Origin: Stichopus chloronotus
Lineage: Eukaryota; Echinodermata; Holothuroidea; Aspidochirotida; Stichopodidae
Assembly (NCBI GenBank): GCA_021234535.1
Contig: CM037838.1
Coordinates: 12,297,929 to 12,361,928, forward strand
Direction: 5' to 3'
Length of the DNA stretch: 64,000 bases
Shown: in pieces, positions 13,301 to 23,300 of the stretch
How the letters are laid out: each line of letters starts with the position of its first letter
How positions within the stretch are numbered: the stretch's first letter is position 1
The notes under the pieces: model-generated
Seen by the model: only the letters and a program-made list of their open reading frames with translations
The model's database searches: none
Told to the model about the DNA's origin: nothing
Position numbers and translations under genes: made by a program

Positions 13301-16300
13301 ACGAAGGAATGGACATCCCTACGATCCTGTACTAAAGCCCACGTTTCTTTAATAAAATTCACAGTACTGAAAAGTACAATATCCTGAAGTAGGGATAAAA
13401 TCGTGGACAGAGCACGCGGATGCTGTTGTTCTAGTTACTAAGTCGAATTGATGCCGTCAAAGATAATCTTCTACACTAGAAAAAAAAAATCCCTGAAAAA
13501 TCATACACTTAAAAAAAAAAAAATTGAAGTGGGCAAGTGCCAATTCCGAATACTTTAGCTGCAATTTGCAAAGCCAGAGAGACTAAGGCGTGACAGTTTC
13601 TGTTATCTGAGAGGACTAATTTTGCCAAAATAGAATTCTATAAATTAAGCCCAAACTACAATGATGGCGCTCTGCTTAGGTACTGTCTAGAGTACCTTTA
13701 TAGGGAGAGTAGCGACATTAACGTTCCAAAAATTACAGGTCATGTGACTACAGGAGCCATTTTGTTTCCAAAAAGTTTTGGCCGCACGCAGTCAATGACA
13801 GCGACTACACGTAAACTTTCCAGTTCTCCCAGAAAAGGACGGGTTGTTGTGCATTTAGTTGCCATAATCGGTCCGAGAAAGGGTTTAGGATGTACAGATT
13901 TCCCACAAATACTAAGGGAAGAAAGATTTAGGAGAATAAAGTCAGCCGTGTCAATAGGAAACCAACCAACGCCGTTTCTCTGCCATGTAACGTTAGAACT
14001 AAGTTATAGGTGGTAGACTCAACACTCAGGGGCATAGGCTACTAACGTACTGTGAACAGGACGAAAAGTGTAGCTAGGCCTAACTTTAGGCTCGTCTGTG
14101 TTAGGGTTCCTTCTCTATAAAGGAACCCTAGTCTGTGTAGGACAAACCATCGCCTAGCCTTTATTTGGCAAAGTAAGCTGGATTACTAAAATTCATTGGA
14201 TTGGTTAACCAACTAAACTGCTATTCTGCATCAGTTGCTCAATGCTGGGAACAAATTTCTCCGCACATCTCGACTTACTCAGGACTCCCTAGAGAATTTA
14301 TTTTCAGTAGTTCGTCTGAAGAAGCTGTTCCTTCACCACTGGAATTCAATTATGCCTTGAAATTAATCGGTAGTGCACAGTTCCTCACTCTCAAGCAAGC
14401 AGGAAGCTATGACGAAGATGATGGAGAGTTTTTGGCATAGTTCTTCAACCAGAATTTGCAGATGCCACAACAAGAGCCAGAAATTCCTGAACCTTGCTTA
14501 TCAGATGAGGAGCTTTTCTCAAACCTTCCCCAAGTCGAACTTGACCGTTTTTATAACCTTGCCGGGCACTGTCTTAATCAAGAAAAGTGAGAAGACTTGT
14601 GACGAATGTTTGAGGTTACCAGTGGACCTCAGGATGGGCCACATCAGGCAGCTACGCTCACCCTTTTGAGAGAGCACAGACAAGGTTGTTTGCAGCATGT
14701 GTCTGAAAAAGCCTTTCACATGCTGGTTAAATTGGAGACTCTGTTCAGGGGCAAGTAAAGAAATCTCATTAAGGGACCCAATATCAAAGATGTTCTTGTC
14801 ATTGAAGCAGAACAGCTGACCAAAGATATCAAGATCTCTCCCTGCCACAATCTCAAACATAATCTCATTAGTAAATTCATCAATGTTCGCTTGCACTTTT
14901 CTCTCCAAAAAAGAAATTAGGAACTGTTGAAGGAGTCAGCAAGACTGAAAAGACATGGTGAACTTGTCAGCAAGAGTAAGACTATGGGTACACTAGCTAA
15001 GAAAGTGAAATGACTCTTGAAGTGTCCTTTTTTTTTCAATTTTTCTCAAGTTTTGTGTTCTCTCACTGTTTTTTTTTTTTTGTTCGCTGTTTCATCCTTG
15101 GTTGTAATTTTGTATGTACGTACAGAAATAGTAATGCTGGCATTTGCATAAACTTCAGATACCTTCATGATTCACCTCAATAACCTACCTTTCAGATCAG
15201 GTCTCCCCAAGTCTCCCCAAGGGCTTTTTTCTACGTTTCATACGGTGTATGCTGTCAAAATTTCTAATGTTTGCTGGAAATTTGATAAAAATGTACCTAC
15301 AGTAAAAAATCCAAAATGAAAGACCATTAAGAATGAATTCTAACAGTCCAACTCCCATCTTCATAGGGCATTCCTGAGCTGAGATATAAAATGTTGAAGT
15401 TTATTCACTCAAACTGAAATGTTGTGTAGGGGTCAAGTTACACATGATTAAGGACTGCAGTTTTATATTCTCCTTCAAACTAGTTATTCATAATAACCTT
15501 TCATGCTATACTTTCTAATATGTTATGACAATCGGGGCCAAGGCCCAATGTTGGGAGAACTCTAAAATAAAGCTCTGATTCTAGACAAGATTCAATGGTG
15601 AACATGAACAACATTTTTGTATGTTTTTTCAAATGCTTTATCCATAGATATCTCACGTCATACTTCGTATTACTTCGAGATTGGTGGGACCGGGATCCAA
15701 GGGCCCGGCCCAAACTAGGGAGAGGGTTCTTAAACTAGCACAATGTAGTCTAAATGTTTCTGTCACAAATTTTCCAGCCAAATGAGTTCACCTGAATTTA
15801 ACTGACCTTTCGGGCCTTTGTTGTTGCCAAGGGGCATCTTCCCATTTGCAGCCCCTGCCCCCTCCTTGTTCTCCTCCTTGTGCCTCGAGGGATCTTCAGC
15901 AAATAATGTTTTGTCTCCCCCTGACGTGGTAACAATATAAATTCTAAACGTTTGCTTTAAAATCAAGAGTGTACTCTGTATGTACCATGCAGTCATCAAA
16001 ATAGGATGTCTACTCTGGCCTCTTGTGACATTAATTGTCCCCCTCCCCGAACCCATATCATTGTGAGTGACTCCCCACAGATTTTGTACACGAAACCCCA
16101 CCCCTCTCGTTCAATAGAGACCAGAAATACGACAAAAGAAAACCCGCAACGCTTAAAAGTCAATCTTCAGTCATGTGCAGTGTGCTCTAGATATTGAGGA
16201 AATGGAAACAAAATGGCGTCCAATTTTAAGTTGTCGCTACTCTCCCTATAAAGGTACTCTAGTAGTGTCAAGGGTTCTGTATGACTACTAGTAGTGTCGT

Positions 16301-18117
16301 TACTATTTACCCTCCACTACACTCTGCTGTCTTCAACTACCCCCCCCCCCCCAACAAAAGTGCCTACGCCACAGCATCGAAAACCATGAGTAAAAAAATA
16401 TCTGACCCAGTGTAAATTCCCCCCCCCCCCCTTACTTTTTTTCAGATGTTCATGTTCCTTCGGCCTCTCAATTACCTGTATGCACTCCTGCATACCTGGG
16501 GGGGGAGGTGTTACTAACTCGTGATGAAGTAATGTTTACATGTTCCATTATTTTACAGGAATTAGGAGAAATGAAGAAAAATCAAACGCTATTAAGTATT
16601 AATCAAATACCACCAGCAGCGGTGGTGGTTCCTGTAAAACCTACGACGGGTACCACGACCAGCAATCCGTTACCTAGCAACCATCTAGTGCTCAACGACC
16701 AACACATCTCCCAGATCGAGAGGATACAGTCGTTAAGCGAACAAATATCGATGCTGGAGGAGAGGTTGGAAGGATGTGAGTACAAGTTATAATCGAAAAG
16801 AGCTCCTGAAAGCTGGCTGCAATTATTTCTATGGCTACAAAAAAAAATCTTGATTAGGCCCTGATTACTATGACATAGGTAAACTGACCTATGACCTTTA
16901 AAACTTAACATAGATGATTTTTCGTCCTTGCTTATTCATATGTCTACTATACAAACAGAGTAAATTATCGAAACACATGATGCACAGTAGGCAATTACCT
17001 TAACAGATTGAAGTCTTTTTTGGGGTTGACTGACGTTTTCAAGAGGGACACTCATTTAGAGAAATACTCCATACTGGATTGAAATTTATAAGAATCCGTT
17101 GGTCCCAACATCAGATCGTATGCCGAACGATTTTTATGCTCAAGAATGCAATGACCCCGCACGTTCCCTTCAACCCAGTTGTGAACGTTTATCTATCTAC
17201 AAACACAGCCTTTGTAAATTGCACCACAGAGCCATTACCAGTTCATGTGTTTGCACGAGCCTTATATCATGTCACGTGGTGTCAACTAGATGCAAGAAAC
17301 TACATCTTGCAGTAATTGTGACCACTCTAGTAGATTTTGTTTTCTTCTTTATAATTCCTTTGGAAGTTTTTGAGTCCATAAGTCTTAAGTGGTCTTGACT
17401 TGAGGAGGGTGTTGCAAATGATGGGAGAAAGAAGTCATAAAGGAAATGATCATACTAAATGAAATGAGCAGGTGACTCCCTTCTCCATCAATAAGGAGGA
17501 AGATGTGAAGTTGAAATTGTAAAACTTTAGTCATTTTTTTTTTTAACCATGGGAGGTCGAAATGTACATTGGTGGGATAGGACACAAGTGAGGCCTGTGC
17601 AACGCACCTTTAAAGGGGACGGGGAAGAGACTGCCTGAAACAACCAAAATAACAGCTAACATCTTCAACAATGAACTGAATGCATGAAAAACATCAATGT
17701 TACCTTCATGCACACAGCTGTGTGAAGAATGGAAATTGAAGAGTAACAGCCTGGTGGGGGGGGGGGGGGGAGGTCCGAGGAACTGAGCTACAGTTTAAGG
17801 AAAAGAAATCATTGAAGCTTCCATCTTCTGGACTTACAGCTGCTTTTTCACTAAATAGTCATTAATCAATTTTTACTCACACTCATGAGGCATGCACACT
17901 GTGCCCAAATAGGGGGAAATGGGTGAGTTGGTTGTTGAGAGGGAGAATGAAGCTGTGGAGAAACTGCTGGGAAAACAGTGAAAACTTTTCTTTATCAAAA
18001 CTGCCTATCCGTCTAGTTTGAGCTACTTTTACTTTCCATCATATTACAGGTACGTGCAGAAACCAAAGACATCAACGGAACCAGTACAGAAGACAAGGGG
18101 GCAACGGATATAGATGA
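4243..18117 (+). CDS. EGFL7: EGFL7/EGFL8-like secreted protein, 8-exon model
   Basis: Exons: 4243-~4307 or 4319 (tentative), 4974-5105, 5983-6134, 10873-10968, 12392-12514, 13187-13248, 16559-16775, 18050-18117. Phases join without a break and give about 304-308 residues (human EGFL7 is 273). Domain order is signal peptide, EMI, EGF, calcium-type EGF, coiled coil and a short Cys-containing tail, which is the EGFL7/8 order. Diagnostic matches are the EMI end with adjacent CC and GW, the DVNEC calcium-EGF start, and SLSEQISMLEERLEGC near the C-terminus, close to human SLSEQISFLEEQLGSC. Family knowledge: vertebrate EGFL7 is an extracellular-matrix factor of the vascular endothelium; its role in an invertebrate is not shown here. 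The intron at 13249-16558 carries a P-like transposon. I am confident of exons from 4974 onward and less sure of the first. Confidence 0.88.
4974..5105 (+). CDS. EGFL7: EGFL7-like exon: EMI domain, first part
   Basis: Acceptor ttttcttttcag and donor AG|GTAGGA bound 44 codons containing HVCRNPAYAERV and a pattern of Cys residues ending in CGYNTRCTRY. This aligns with the N-terminal half of the EMI domain of human EGFL7 (VCAVRAHGDPV through HRACSTYR). An AATC simple repeat lies about 45 bp past the donor. Confidence 0.88.
5149..5190 (+). repeat. AATC simple repeat
   Basis: Near-perfect (AATC)n just inside the intron after the EMI exon. Confidence 0.85.
5983..6134 (+). CDS. EGFL7: EGFL7-like exon: EMI domain, second part
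   Basis: Acceptor tattcggacag, donor ACTC|GTGAGT. It continues the frame as TVYHLGYRKRY, then a Gln/Ser-rich loop, then TRYICCAGWKQA. The CC followed by GW is the conserved EMI end (human YACCPGWKR). Ends in phase 1. Confidence 0.9.
6135..10872 (+). other. Large EGFL7-like intron, nothing recognised
   Basis: AT-rich, with poly-G near 9585 and poly-C near 9738. No exon fits the required phase between the EMI and EGF exons. Vertebrate EGFL7 hosts miR-126; I found no match to it here or in the other introns. Confidence 0.5.
10873..10968 (+). CDS. EGFL7: EGFL7-like exon: EGF domain
   Basis: Acceptor ttcttccttag, donor GATG|GTAAGT. Six Cys in the EGF pattern: VCNPECQNDGLCVSP, then CACSRGWSGRGC. 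Phase 1 on both sides. Matches the human EGFL7 EGF (ICQPPCRNGGSCVQP). Confidence 0.92.
12392..12514 (+). CDS. EGFL7: EGFL7-like exon: calcium-binding EGF domain
   Basis: Starts with the DVNEC calcium-binding signature, has CSQICKNTNGSYQCGCYEGF, and ends LRADERSC. The Asn and Tyr of the NTNGSY stretch fit the calcium and hydroxylation consensus. Donor CAAG|GTGAGG. Phase 1-1. Confidence 0.93.
12722..12964 (-). other. Unassigned minus-strand ORF with signal-like start
   Basis: It lies antisense in an EGFL7-like intron. Starting from an internal Met it reads MTKRLLLSLLGLCLFVAGF, a strong signal peptide or membrane anchor, then about 45 polar residues with a glycosylation motif (NNSA). A donor-like CAG|GTGACT falls shortly before the stop, so this could be a first coding exon of a small minus-strand gene, or chance. 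I do not recognise the protein and found no partner exon. Confidence 0.25.
13187..13248 (+). CDS. EGFL7: EGFL7-like exon: short coiled-coil exon
   Basis: Acceptor ttcgacag, donor CGG|GTGAGT. Encodes VCISCSTEFQSLAARVELVE plus R. The heptad-like part resembles human EVQRLQSRVDLLEEKL. It starts phase 1 and ends phase 0, as the next exon requires. Confidence 0.85.
13680..13687. repeat. 8-bp target-site duplication, left copy
   Basis: GTACTGTC directly before the left end of the P-like element. The right copy at 16262-16269 is GTAGTGTC (7 of 8 match). An 8-bp duplication is typical of P-element insertion. Confidence 0.75.
13688..13717 (+). repeat. Left terminal inverted repeat of P-like element
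   Basis: 30 bp, the exact reverse complement of 16232-16261. Confidence 0.93.
13836..13998 (+). pseudogene. Decayed THAP zinc-finger domain of transposase
   Basis: One frame reads GCCAFSCHNR, then KGFRMYRFPTNTKGRK, a stop (TAG at 13929), then VSRVNRKPTN and a Cys near the end. This is the C2CH THAP pattern: CC, then CxNR, then F-x-x-FP, then a SR-x-N-x-KP stretch. The conserved Trp after GRK is missing or mutated. It is the DNA-binding end of P/THAP9 transposases, inactive here. Confidence 0.8.
14094..14138. repeat. Palindrome flanked by 8-bp repeat: likely excision footprint
   Basis: GTCTGTGT occurs at 14094-14101 and again at 14131-14138. Between them is a 29-bp imperfect palindrome (14102-14130) that starts TAGGGTTCCTT and ends AAGGAACCCTA. 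The right 18 nt, read inverted, are TAGGGTTCCTTTATAGAG, very like the host element's own end. It fits the two ends of a related P-like element left after excision. Confidence 0.6.
14201..14920 (+). pseudogene. Decayed P-element-type transposase fragments
   Basis: A single plus-strand frame carries recognisable pieces between stops at 14438, 14588, 14600, 14756 and 14918: SPLEFNYALKLIGSAQFLT, LDRFYNLAGHCLNQEK, LQHVSEKAFHMLVKLETLF and ISKFINVRLHFSLQKRN. The YNLAG segment and the closing FINVRLHF segment resemble the C-terminal part of THAP9/P-type transposases. Family assignment rests on these motifs plus the repeats and THAP region. No function is expected. Confidence 0.7.
16232..16261 (-). 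repeat. Right terminal inverted repeat of P-like element
   Basis: 30 bp, the exact reverse complement of 13688-13717. Confidence 0.93.
16262..16269. repeat. 8-bp target-site duplication, right copy
   Basis: GTAGTGTC, matching the left copy GTACTGTC at 7 of 8 positions. Confidence 0.75.
16559..16775 (+). CDS. EGFL7: EGFL7-like exon: second coiled-coil exon
   Basis: Acceptor ttattttacag, donor GGAT|GTGAGT. A linker rich in Pro, Thr and Val is followed by HISQIERIQSLSEQISMLEE and RLEGC, the strongest single match to EGFL7 (human RIDSLSEQISFLEEQLGSC). If the donor were not used, the frame would end six codons later; the downstream exon gives the better match. Confidence 0.9.
18050..18117 (+). 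CDS. EGFL7: EGFL7-like last coding exon
   Basis: Acceptor catattacag. Joining rebuilds GCTCRNQRH and then a basic, Gln/Gly-rich tail ending GGNGYR and TGA. The Cys-x-Cys-basic end matches human GSCSCKKDS, which supports this exon over read-through of the previous one. Confidence 0.8.
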
Positions 18118-18162
18118 AAATACGATCTTTTCTTTATTTGTTTCATTTCTTGTTTGTATAAA

Positions 18163-18172
18163 AATAAATAAA
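18163..18172 (+). terminator. Poly(A) signals of EGFL7-like gene
   Basis: Two overlapping AATAAA hexamers (18163-18168 and 18167-18172) lie about 45 nt after the stop, implying a very short 3' UTR. A further AATAAA occurs near 18349. Confidence 0.6.
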
Positions 18173-18189
18173 AAAATTGCCAACGACAA

Positions 18190-20080
18190 AAACACCGAGC
18201 TCCCAGATACGTTTCATCAAAATCAAGAGAAAATTACTTCCCCTCATTGCAGAAATTTTCCTCAAAGACAGTATCGAAGTGGAGAAAGACGAGATGTTAG
18301 AGATACATTCATTGGATAGACGTTGAGCATAAGTCTTTACAAAAAACAATAAATAAAATTGTGAGAGAATGCGAAGGTTGTGATAAAAGTGTAGAAAAGA
18401 CTATTAAAGAAGTTAAAAAGCTGAAAGACATGGATAAGATTAAAAATTCAAAAGGAAGCAAATAAGAACATTAAAATGTGCAGCTGCTAAAATATGGTAA
18501 AAAGAAGGATAATATTTCACACACATTCATCTTGAGGAGATAAAAATTACAACATGCATTGGGTGAATTTTTCAAAATGGTCTAGGGTGTAAACTACTCT
18601 GATGTTGAAATTATTTTAAATTGCTCATATAAACTGCAGTGCACAGAAAATCTTGCATGCTCAATTTGACATGTTCTCTTAAGACTTACATATTTTCTTT
18701 ATCTTCTCAATAAAAAATATTCATGGCTTGAACCACCAGAGTTACAAAAATGGTGAATAATATTGATGCAGAGATACTTGTCAATACTTGTCTCAGGAAA
18801 ATTGTCAATTTTGCGAATACGAACAGTGATAAATTTGCCACCATAACGGAGAGAGGGCGGACGACCTGCATTGGTACAGCATGGATGCAATACGAAAGAT
18901 GCAAGGTCTTGGATTCAGACCCACTTTCTGGTCAAAAGGTTGATCTTGTGTCAGAATATACACATAACTGCAAAGTTGTTTTTTTTTAATTTTTCTTAAC
19001 GGGTGATCGAAATCAAAAGAGTGAAGAGATTATGAAATATGAGGAGGATCATTCATGACAATAGTAACGGTACTTATTTCCTCGCCAGGTTAAGATTGAG
19101 CTTATGCAGCAGTAACACTCCACTTTCAGTGAAAAGTCCTGCAGACTTTTAAGCATACCAAACTCTCGAAACTAAAAACTAGCAAAGTTTGGATTACATC
19201 TTATTTTGAAAATGTAAGTGTTATGGTAGGAAATACGTACTACCGCGATCACTGCCGCTTATGGCAGGTGAAGCGGAATATTACGTCCAATCAAAACATA
19301 GTACTGCTGATGAATAGAGGTATATTACACCTAATCAGAACCTAGTATTGGGATAGGGGGCAGGGTTAAAAGAGGATAGCTAGTTGCAACATACCTTTTA
19401 CATGAATTTTTGCCCTGCCTTCCCTCCCCCCAATCAAATATAAGCATATCTCCTCAGACCTGTGGTAACAAAGTGAAATACAAAAGGCAATAGCAAATTC
19501 CATCAAAAAGCACCTCAGTGGAGGGGAGAAACCTGCTCCTTTAGAATTTTCCTTACTATCATAAATTCATGATTATGAGATTTATGCCTATCCCTAATTT
19601 AAATAAGGAATGCTGTTTGGTCAAAGGTCATCAATTTTTACCTGAACTATGCAAGTATAAAACACTGACGACCTTAAACCAACGACACTCATTCTGCAAA
19701 GCTATGGAGAGGCATAAAAAACACATACTCCGGAATATCACCATAGACATAGGAAAAAGACAAAATGTCATCAACAGTTCTTGGTTCTTTCTTTTTACTG
19801 AGGCACTTTCTGACAGAATCTGTCATTGGCATATTCATTGTCTTGCAACAATTCTGTTATTGAGATGCGCTTCTCACTGACTTGGAGAGAGAAATAGCCA
19901 GAGCGTCAAAGTAAAATGTAAGTTGCAAATATCTATTCTTCTTAAAAGAGGGGCTTCCATCTGAACTGAAAATAAGCATAACAGGTGAAGAAGTGTATTA
20001 CATCTGACCTGAACCTAGCATGGTGAGTTAAGATAGGTATAACGTCAGTATTGCAGTATTTTTTTTTTCTAGTCTATGTT
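18190..20080. other. Intergenic region between convergent genes
   Basis: No coding region recognised. It holds diverged copies of a roughly 50-bp sequence (about 19265-19360 and 19980-20040) built on CAGGTGAAG...TATTAC...CCTAGTA. Confidence 0.5.
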
Positions 20081-20086
20081 ATCAAC

Positions 20087-20092
20087 TTTAAT
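20087..20092 (-). terminator. Candidate poly(A) signal of MUC4-like gene
   Basis: ATTAAA on the minus strand about 125 nt after the stop codon. It is a common variant signal; no canonical AATAAA is closer. Confidence 0.4.
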
Positions 20093-20215
20093 ATTATTTC
20101 TAAAAAAACTAACCAATAAATAGTTTAAAACAAAACTAAAACCAGTTTGCTTTTACTTGCTTGTACATGAAGAAACACTGACCAAGTGGTAACCTTGGCC
20201 ATCATCGTGTGATGT

Positions 20216-20344
20216 TCAGTAGTACCCCTGGTTGTCGTAGTGAAATTGTGGCCTGGGGATAGGGTAACCCGCCGGGTTGAGAAACGGTGTCGGCTGCATG
20301 GTCTGCTGGTCAAAGTGGGGGTTTTCACGGGGATGATCGATGTG
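20216..20344 (-). CDS. MUC4-like last coding exon: cytoplasmic C-terminus
   Basis: Acceptor cttcgttcag, phase 0. A tail rich in His, Pro and Gln ([20 protein letters not shown]) ends NQGYY then TGA. The terminal Tyr pair and Pro motifs could bind adaptor proteins; that is inference. Confidence 0.85.
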   Translation of the reverse strand, partial: HIDHPRENPHFDQQTMQPTPFLNPAGYPIPRPQFHYDNQGYY

Positions 20345-23300
20345 CTGAACGAAGAACAAAAAAGGGGGCAGAGAATACGAGTGGAGCTGACGAATCAATT
20401 TTTACAATTGTCTAACATTTCGATCGGATAGTGTGCAAAGGATTGTAATTTCAAAGCAAAACATGGTTGAATAGATTTGCTGATCCCCCCAGGAGTTGCA
20501 CTTTGACAATTACTCTTGCCACTATGCACTTTTTCATGTTTGTGATTGTTTTGTGATTGTCAGAGTACAACAAGTGTTCCTTCAGAAAGATAAAATTGGT
20601 AATCAAATGCCACTTATATATGTCACACAGTACTACCAAGACTTATAAATGAGGTTGTTACAGATAATATAAATGATTTGGGTGTCATGAGGTTACACCA
20701 GAGAAAAACAATTGTCATCAATCATGTGACAACATATGTAAACAATGACTGACTGGAAACACAAGCTCATCACTTTACTTGTAGCTTTGCCATCACAAGT
20801 ACCTAATATAGCAACCTTATGTGATCAACCCCAAAACTATTATCAACATGCAGATTATGTATGAAACAACAATCCAATACAGAAACACTGCAGAAACAAT
20901 TCTGTGTCCCTTTTGAGGTAGGTCCTCTAATGACCTCACAAACTGGTGGTCTGGAAGGATAAAATAATAAGCACTATAAACCCCTATACATGCTGTACAT
21001 CAGCTGTCTGGTAATGCTATCCATATTCAGAGGTGTGTGAATCTTGCTTTGATGAGTCACAAGTTAAAATGCCATCATTTGAGGATTCCAGTTTATATCT
21101 ATGACAAAGGATAGTGTTTCCACTTCATATGTACTATGAAGAATAGTGCTTCCAGTTAATATGTACTACAAAGGATAGTGTTTCCACTTCATATGTATTG
21201 CAAAGGATAGTGCTTCCAGTTCATAGGTACTACAAAGGATAGTGCTCCCAGGTTATTTGTATTGCAAAGGATAGTGCTTCCAGTTCATATGTACCACAAA
21301 GGAGAGTGCTCCCAGGATATATGCACTACAAAGTATAGTGCTCCCAGGTTATATGTATTGTAAAGGATAGTGCTTCCAGTTCATATGTACCACAAAGGAG
21401 AGTGCTCCCAGGATATATGCACTACAAAGTATAGTGCTCCCAGGTTATATGTATTGTAAAGGATAGTGCTTCCAGTTCATATGTACTACAAAGGATAGTG
21501 CTCCCAGGTTATTTGTATTGCAAAGGATAGTGCTTCCAGTTCATATGTACTACAAAGGATAGTGCTCCCAGGTTATTTGTATTGCAAAGGATAGTGCTTC
21601 CAGTTCATATGTACTACAAAGGATAGTGCTCCAAGGTTATTTGTATTGCAAAGGATAGTGCTTCCAGTTCATATGTACTACAAAGGAGAGTGCTTCCAGT
21701 TCATATGTACTACAAAGGATAGTGCTCCCAGGTTATTTGTATTGCAAAGGATAGTGCTTCCAGTTCATATGTACTACAAAGGATAGTGCTCCCAGGTTAT
21801 TTGTATTGCAAAGGATAGTGCTTCCAGTTCATATGTACTACAAAGGAGAGTGCTTCCAGTTCATATGTACTACAAAGGATAGTGCTCCCAGGTTATTTGT
21901 ATTGCAAAGGATAGTGCTTCCAGTTCATATGTACTACAAAGGATAGTGCTTCCAGTTGATATGTACTACAAAGGATAGTGCTCCCAGGTTATATGTATTG
22001 CAAAGGATAGTGCTTCCTGTGGAAATGGAAAGTGTCCTTTTCTACAAGGCAGTGATACTAGATGCCAACTATTCAAATGTACATCCAAAGAATAGCGCTG
22101 CTCACGTGTCTAAAGTTAACAGTGCTCATGAAATTACTGACCCCCTGCTTTGACAAGTTCCATCTAACTGCTGTTCCTTTACATTACCACAACCATCTTT
22201 CAAGGTGTTAGGGTTCGGTGTAAGCACACACATTGCAGGCTATAATCATGTACAACTGAGTAACTAATTGTAAATAAAGTAACCCCTGGAGGGTCAAGAG
22301 AAAAGTGGCTTTTTGTTCCATTCCTCATTTCCCTAGGTGATATCTTTATTTTCTCTTTTGGTGAAATCGGTGAAGCCATCAGCAAAATAGCATCTAAGGC
22401 TGGCAATGACTGGATCAAGAGCTGGGAAAGATGAGGGGAACAGGTGTTAGGGGAGAGGGTTAGGAAGAGGTAATTAAGGTAGGTTAGAAGAGGAGTTCAA
22501 GGGGTGTAATAAGGGTTGATTAGGTAAGAGGTTTAGAGAGGAGATATTAAGGTCGGTTCCGGGAGAGGCTTGGGTAGGGGTAATAAGATGGGTTATGGGA
22601 GGGACACAAGGAAGGGTTAATAAGGATGGGTTAGGAAAGAAGTGTAAGGAGGGGTTATCAGGTTGGGTCAGTTATGGCTTACAAGGACTACATTTGAACA
22701 GTTGAAGTGTCTTCTAACAGTTCTAGCTAAAATGACCATTGCTAACAATGAACAAAGCATCACACTGTGTGAGGGTCTCCAATCTTCAATTGGTGTAAAT
22801 AGAGGATACCTACCGTTTCCTGACCCGAGACTGTGTATGGTGTGAAAAATCTACCATCCTCTGCCGCTGGCGCCGATCTCCGTCCATGTATCGAGGTCCT
22901 GTCCCTCATATGTTCCTGCAATTAAAGGAGACAGGTTAATAAAGAAATGCTGAAACATAGGACACATCAGGACTGAAAAGTGCACTGATCATTGAGACTT
23001 GGCTTTTTCCATTTGTAGGAAACAGACACAAATTCCTCTGGCTACACCTTCAGTACTCCCCTTCCCCACTGTTTGCCACAGAGCTTTTACCTCTACACAC
23101 TACCCATCCCCACCCTGCTCCCACCCTCGGGTGGTTAACATATTAAAAGTGATAAATTGACATCATGCCCAACCAAAATAGACAAGTTTTTGAAAGAAAG
23201 ACCCTAAAATCATCAACTAATCAAGAGGTGCAACTATCGTGTAAGAAGTTAGAGACTATGTGCTCATCATCAAGCCCATCACAGGGTAACATTTGGCAAC

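Larger units (their letters stand above)
13688..16261 (+). mobile_element. Degenerate P-element/THAP9-like DNA transposon
   Basis: A 2,574-bp element with 30-bp perfect terminal inverted repeats (13688-13717 and 16232-16261; both begin TAGAGTACCTTTATAGGG read inward), flanked by a near-perfect 8-bp target duplication. Subterminal CCATTTTGTTTCC also occurs inverted at both ends. Inside are a decayed THAP zinc finger (13836-13998) and transposase fragments (14201-14920), both on the plus strand. 8-bp duplications and roughly 30-bp inverted repeats with a THAP-type N-terminus are known features of the P superfamily. At least five in-frame stops show it cannot encode active transposase. It sits in an EGFL7-like intron in the same orientation. 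Confidence 0.88.

Noticed and set aside
16776..16792. Alternative EGFL7-like end by reading through the donor after 16775
   Set aside because: Gives a short EYKL end; the spliced form gives the conserved Cys-x-Cys basic tail and a good acceptor at 18050.
5106..18049. miR-126 hairpin in an EGFL7 intron, as in vertebrates
   Set aside because: Searched by eye for the known mature sequence and its star strand; only short chance matches such as CGTGAGTA at a splice donor, with no hairpin.
22435..22670. Interstitial telomere array
   Set aside because: GGGTTA is present but spacing is irregular and mixed with other G-rich words.
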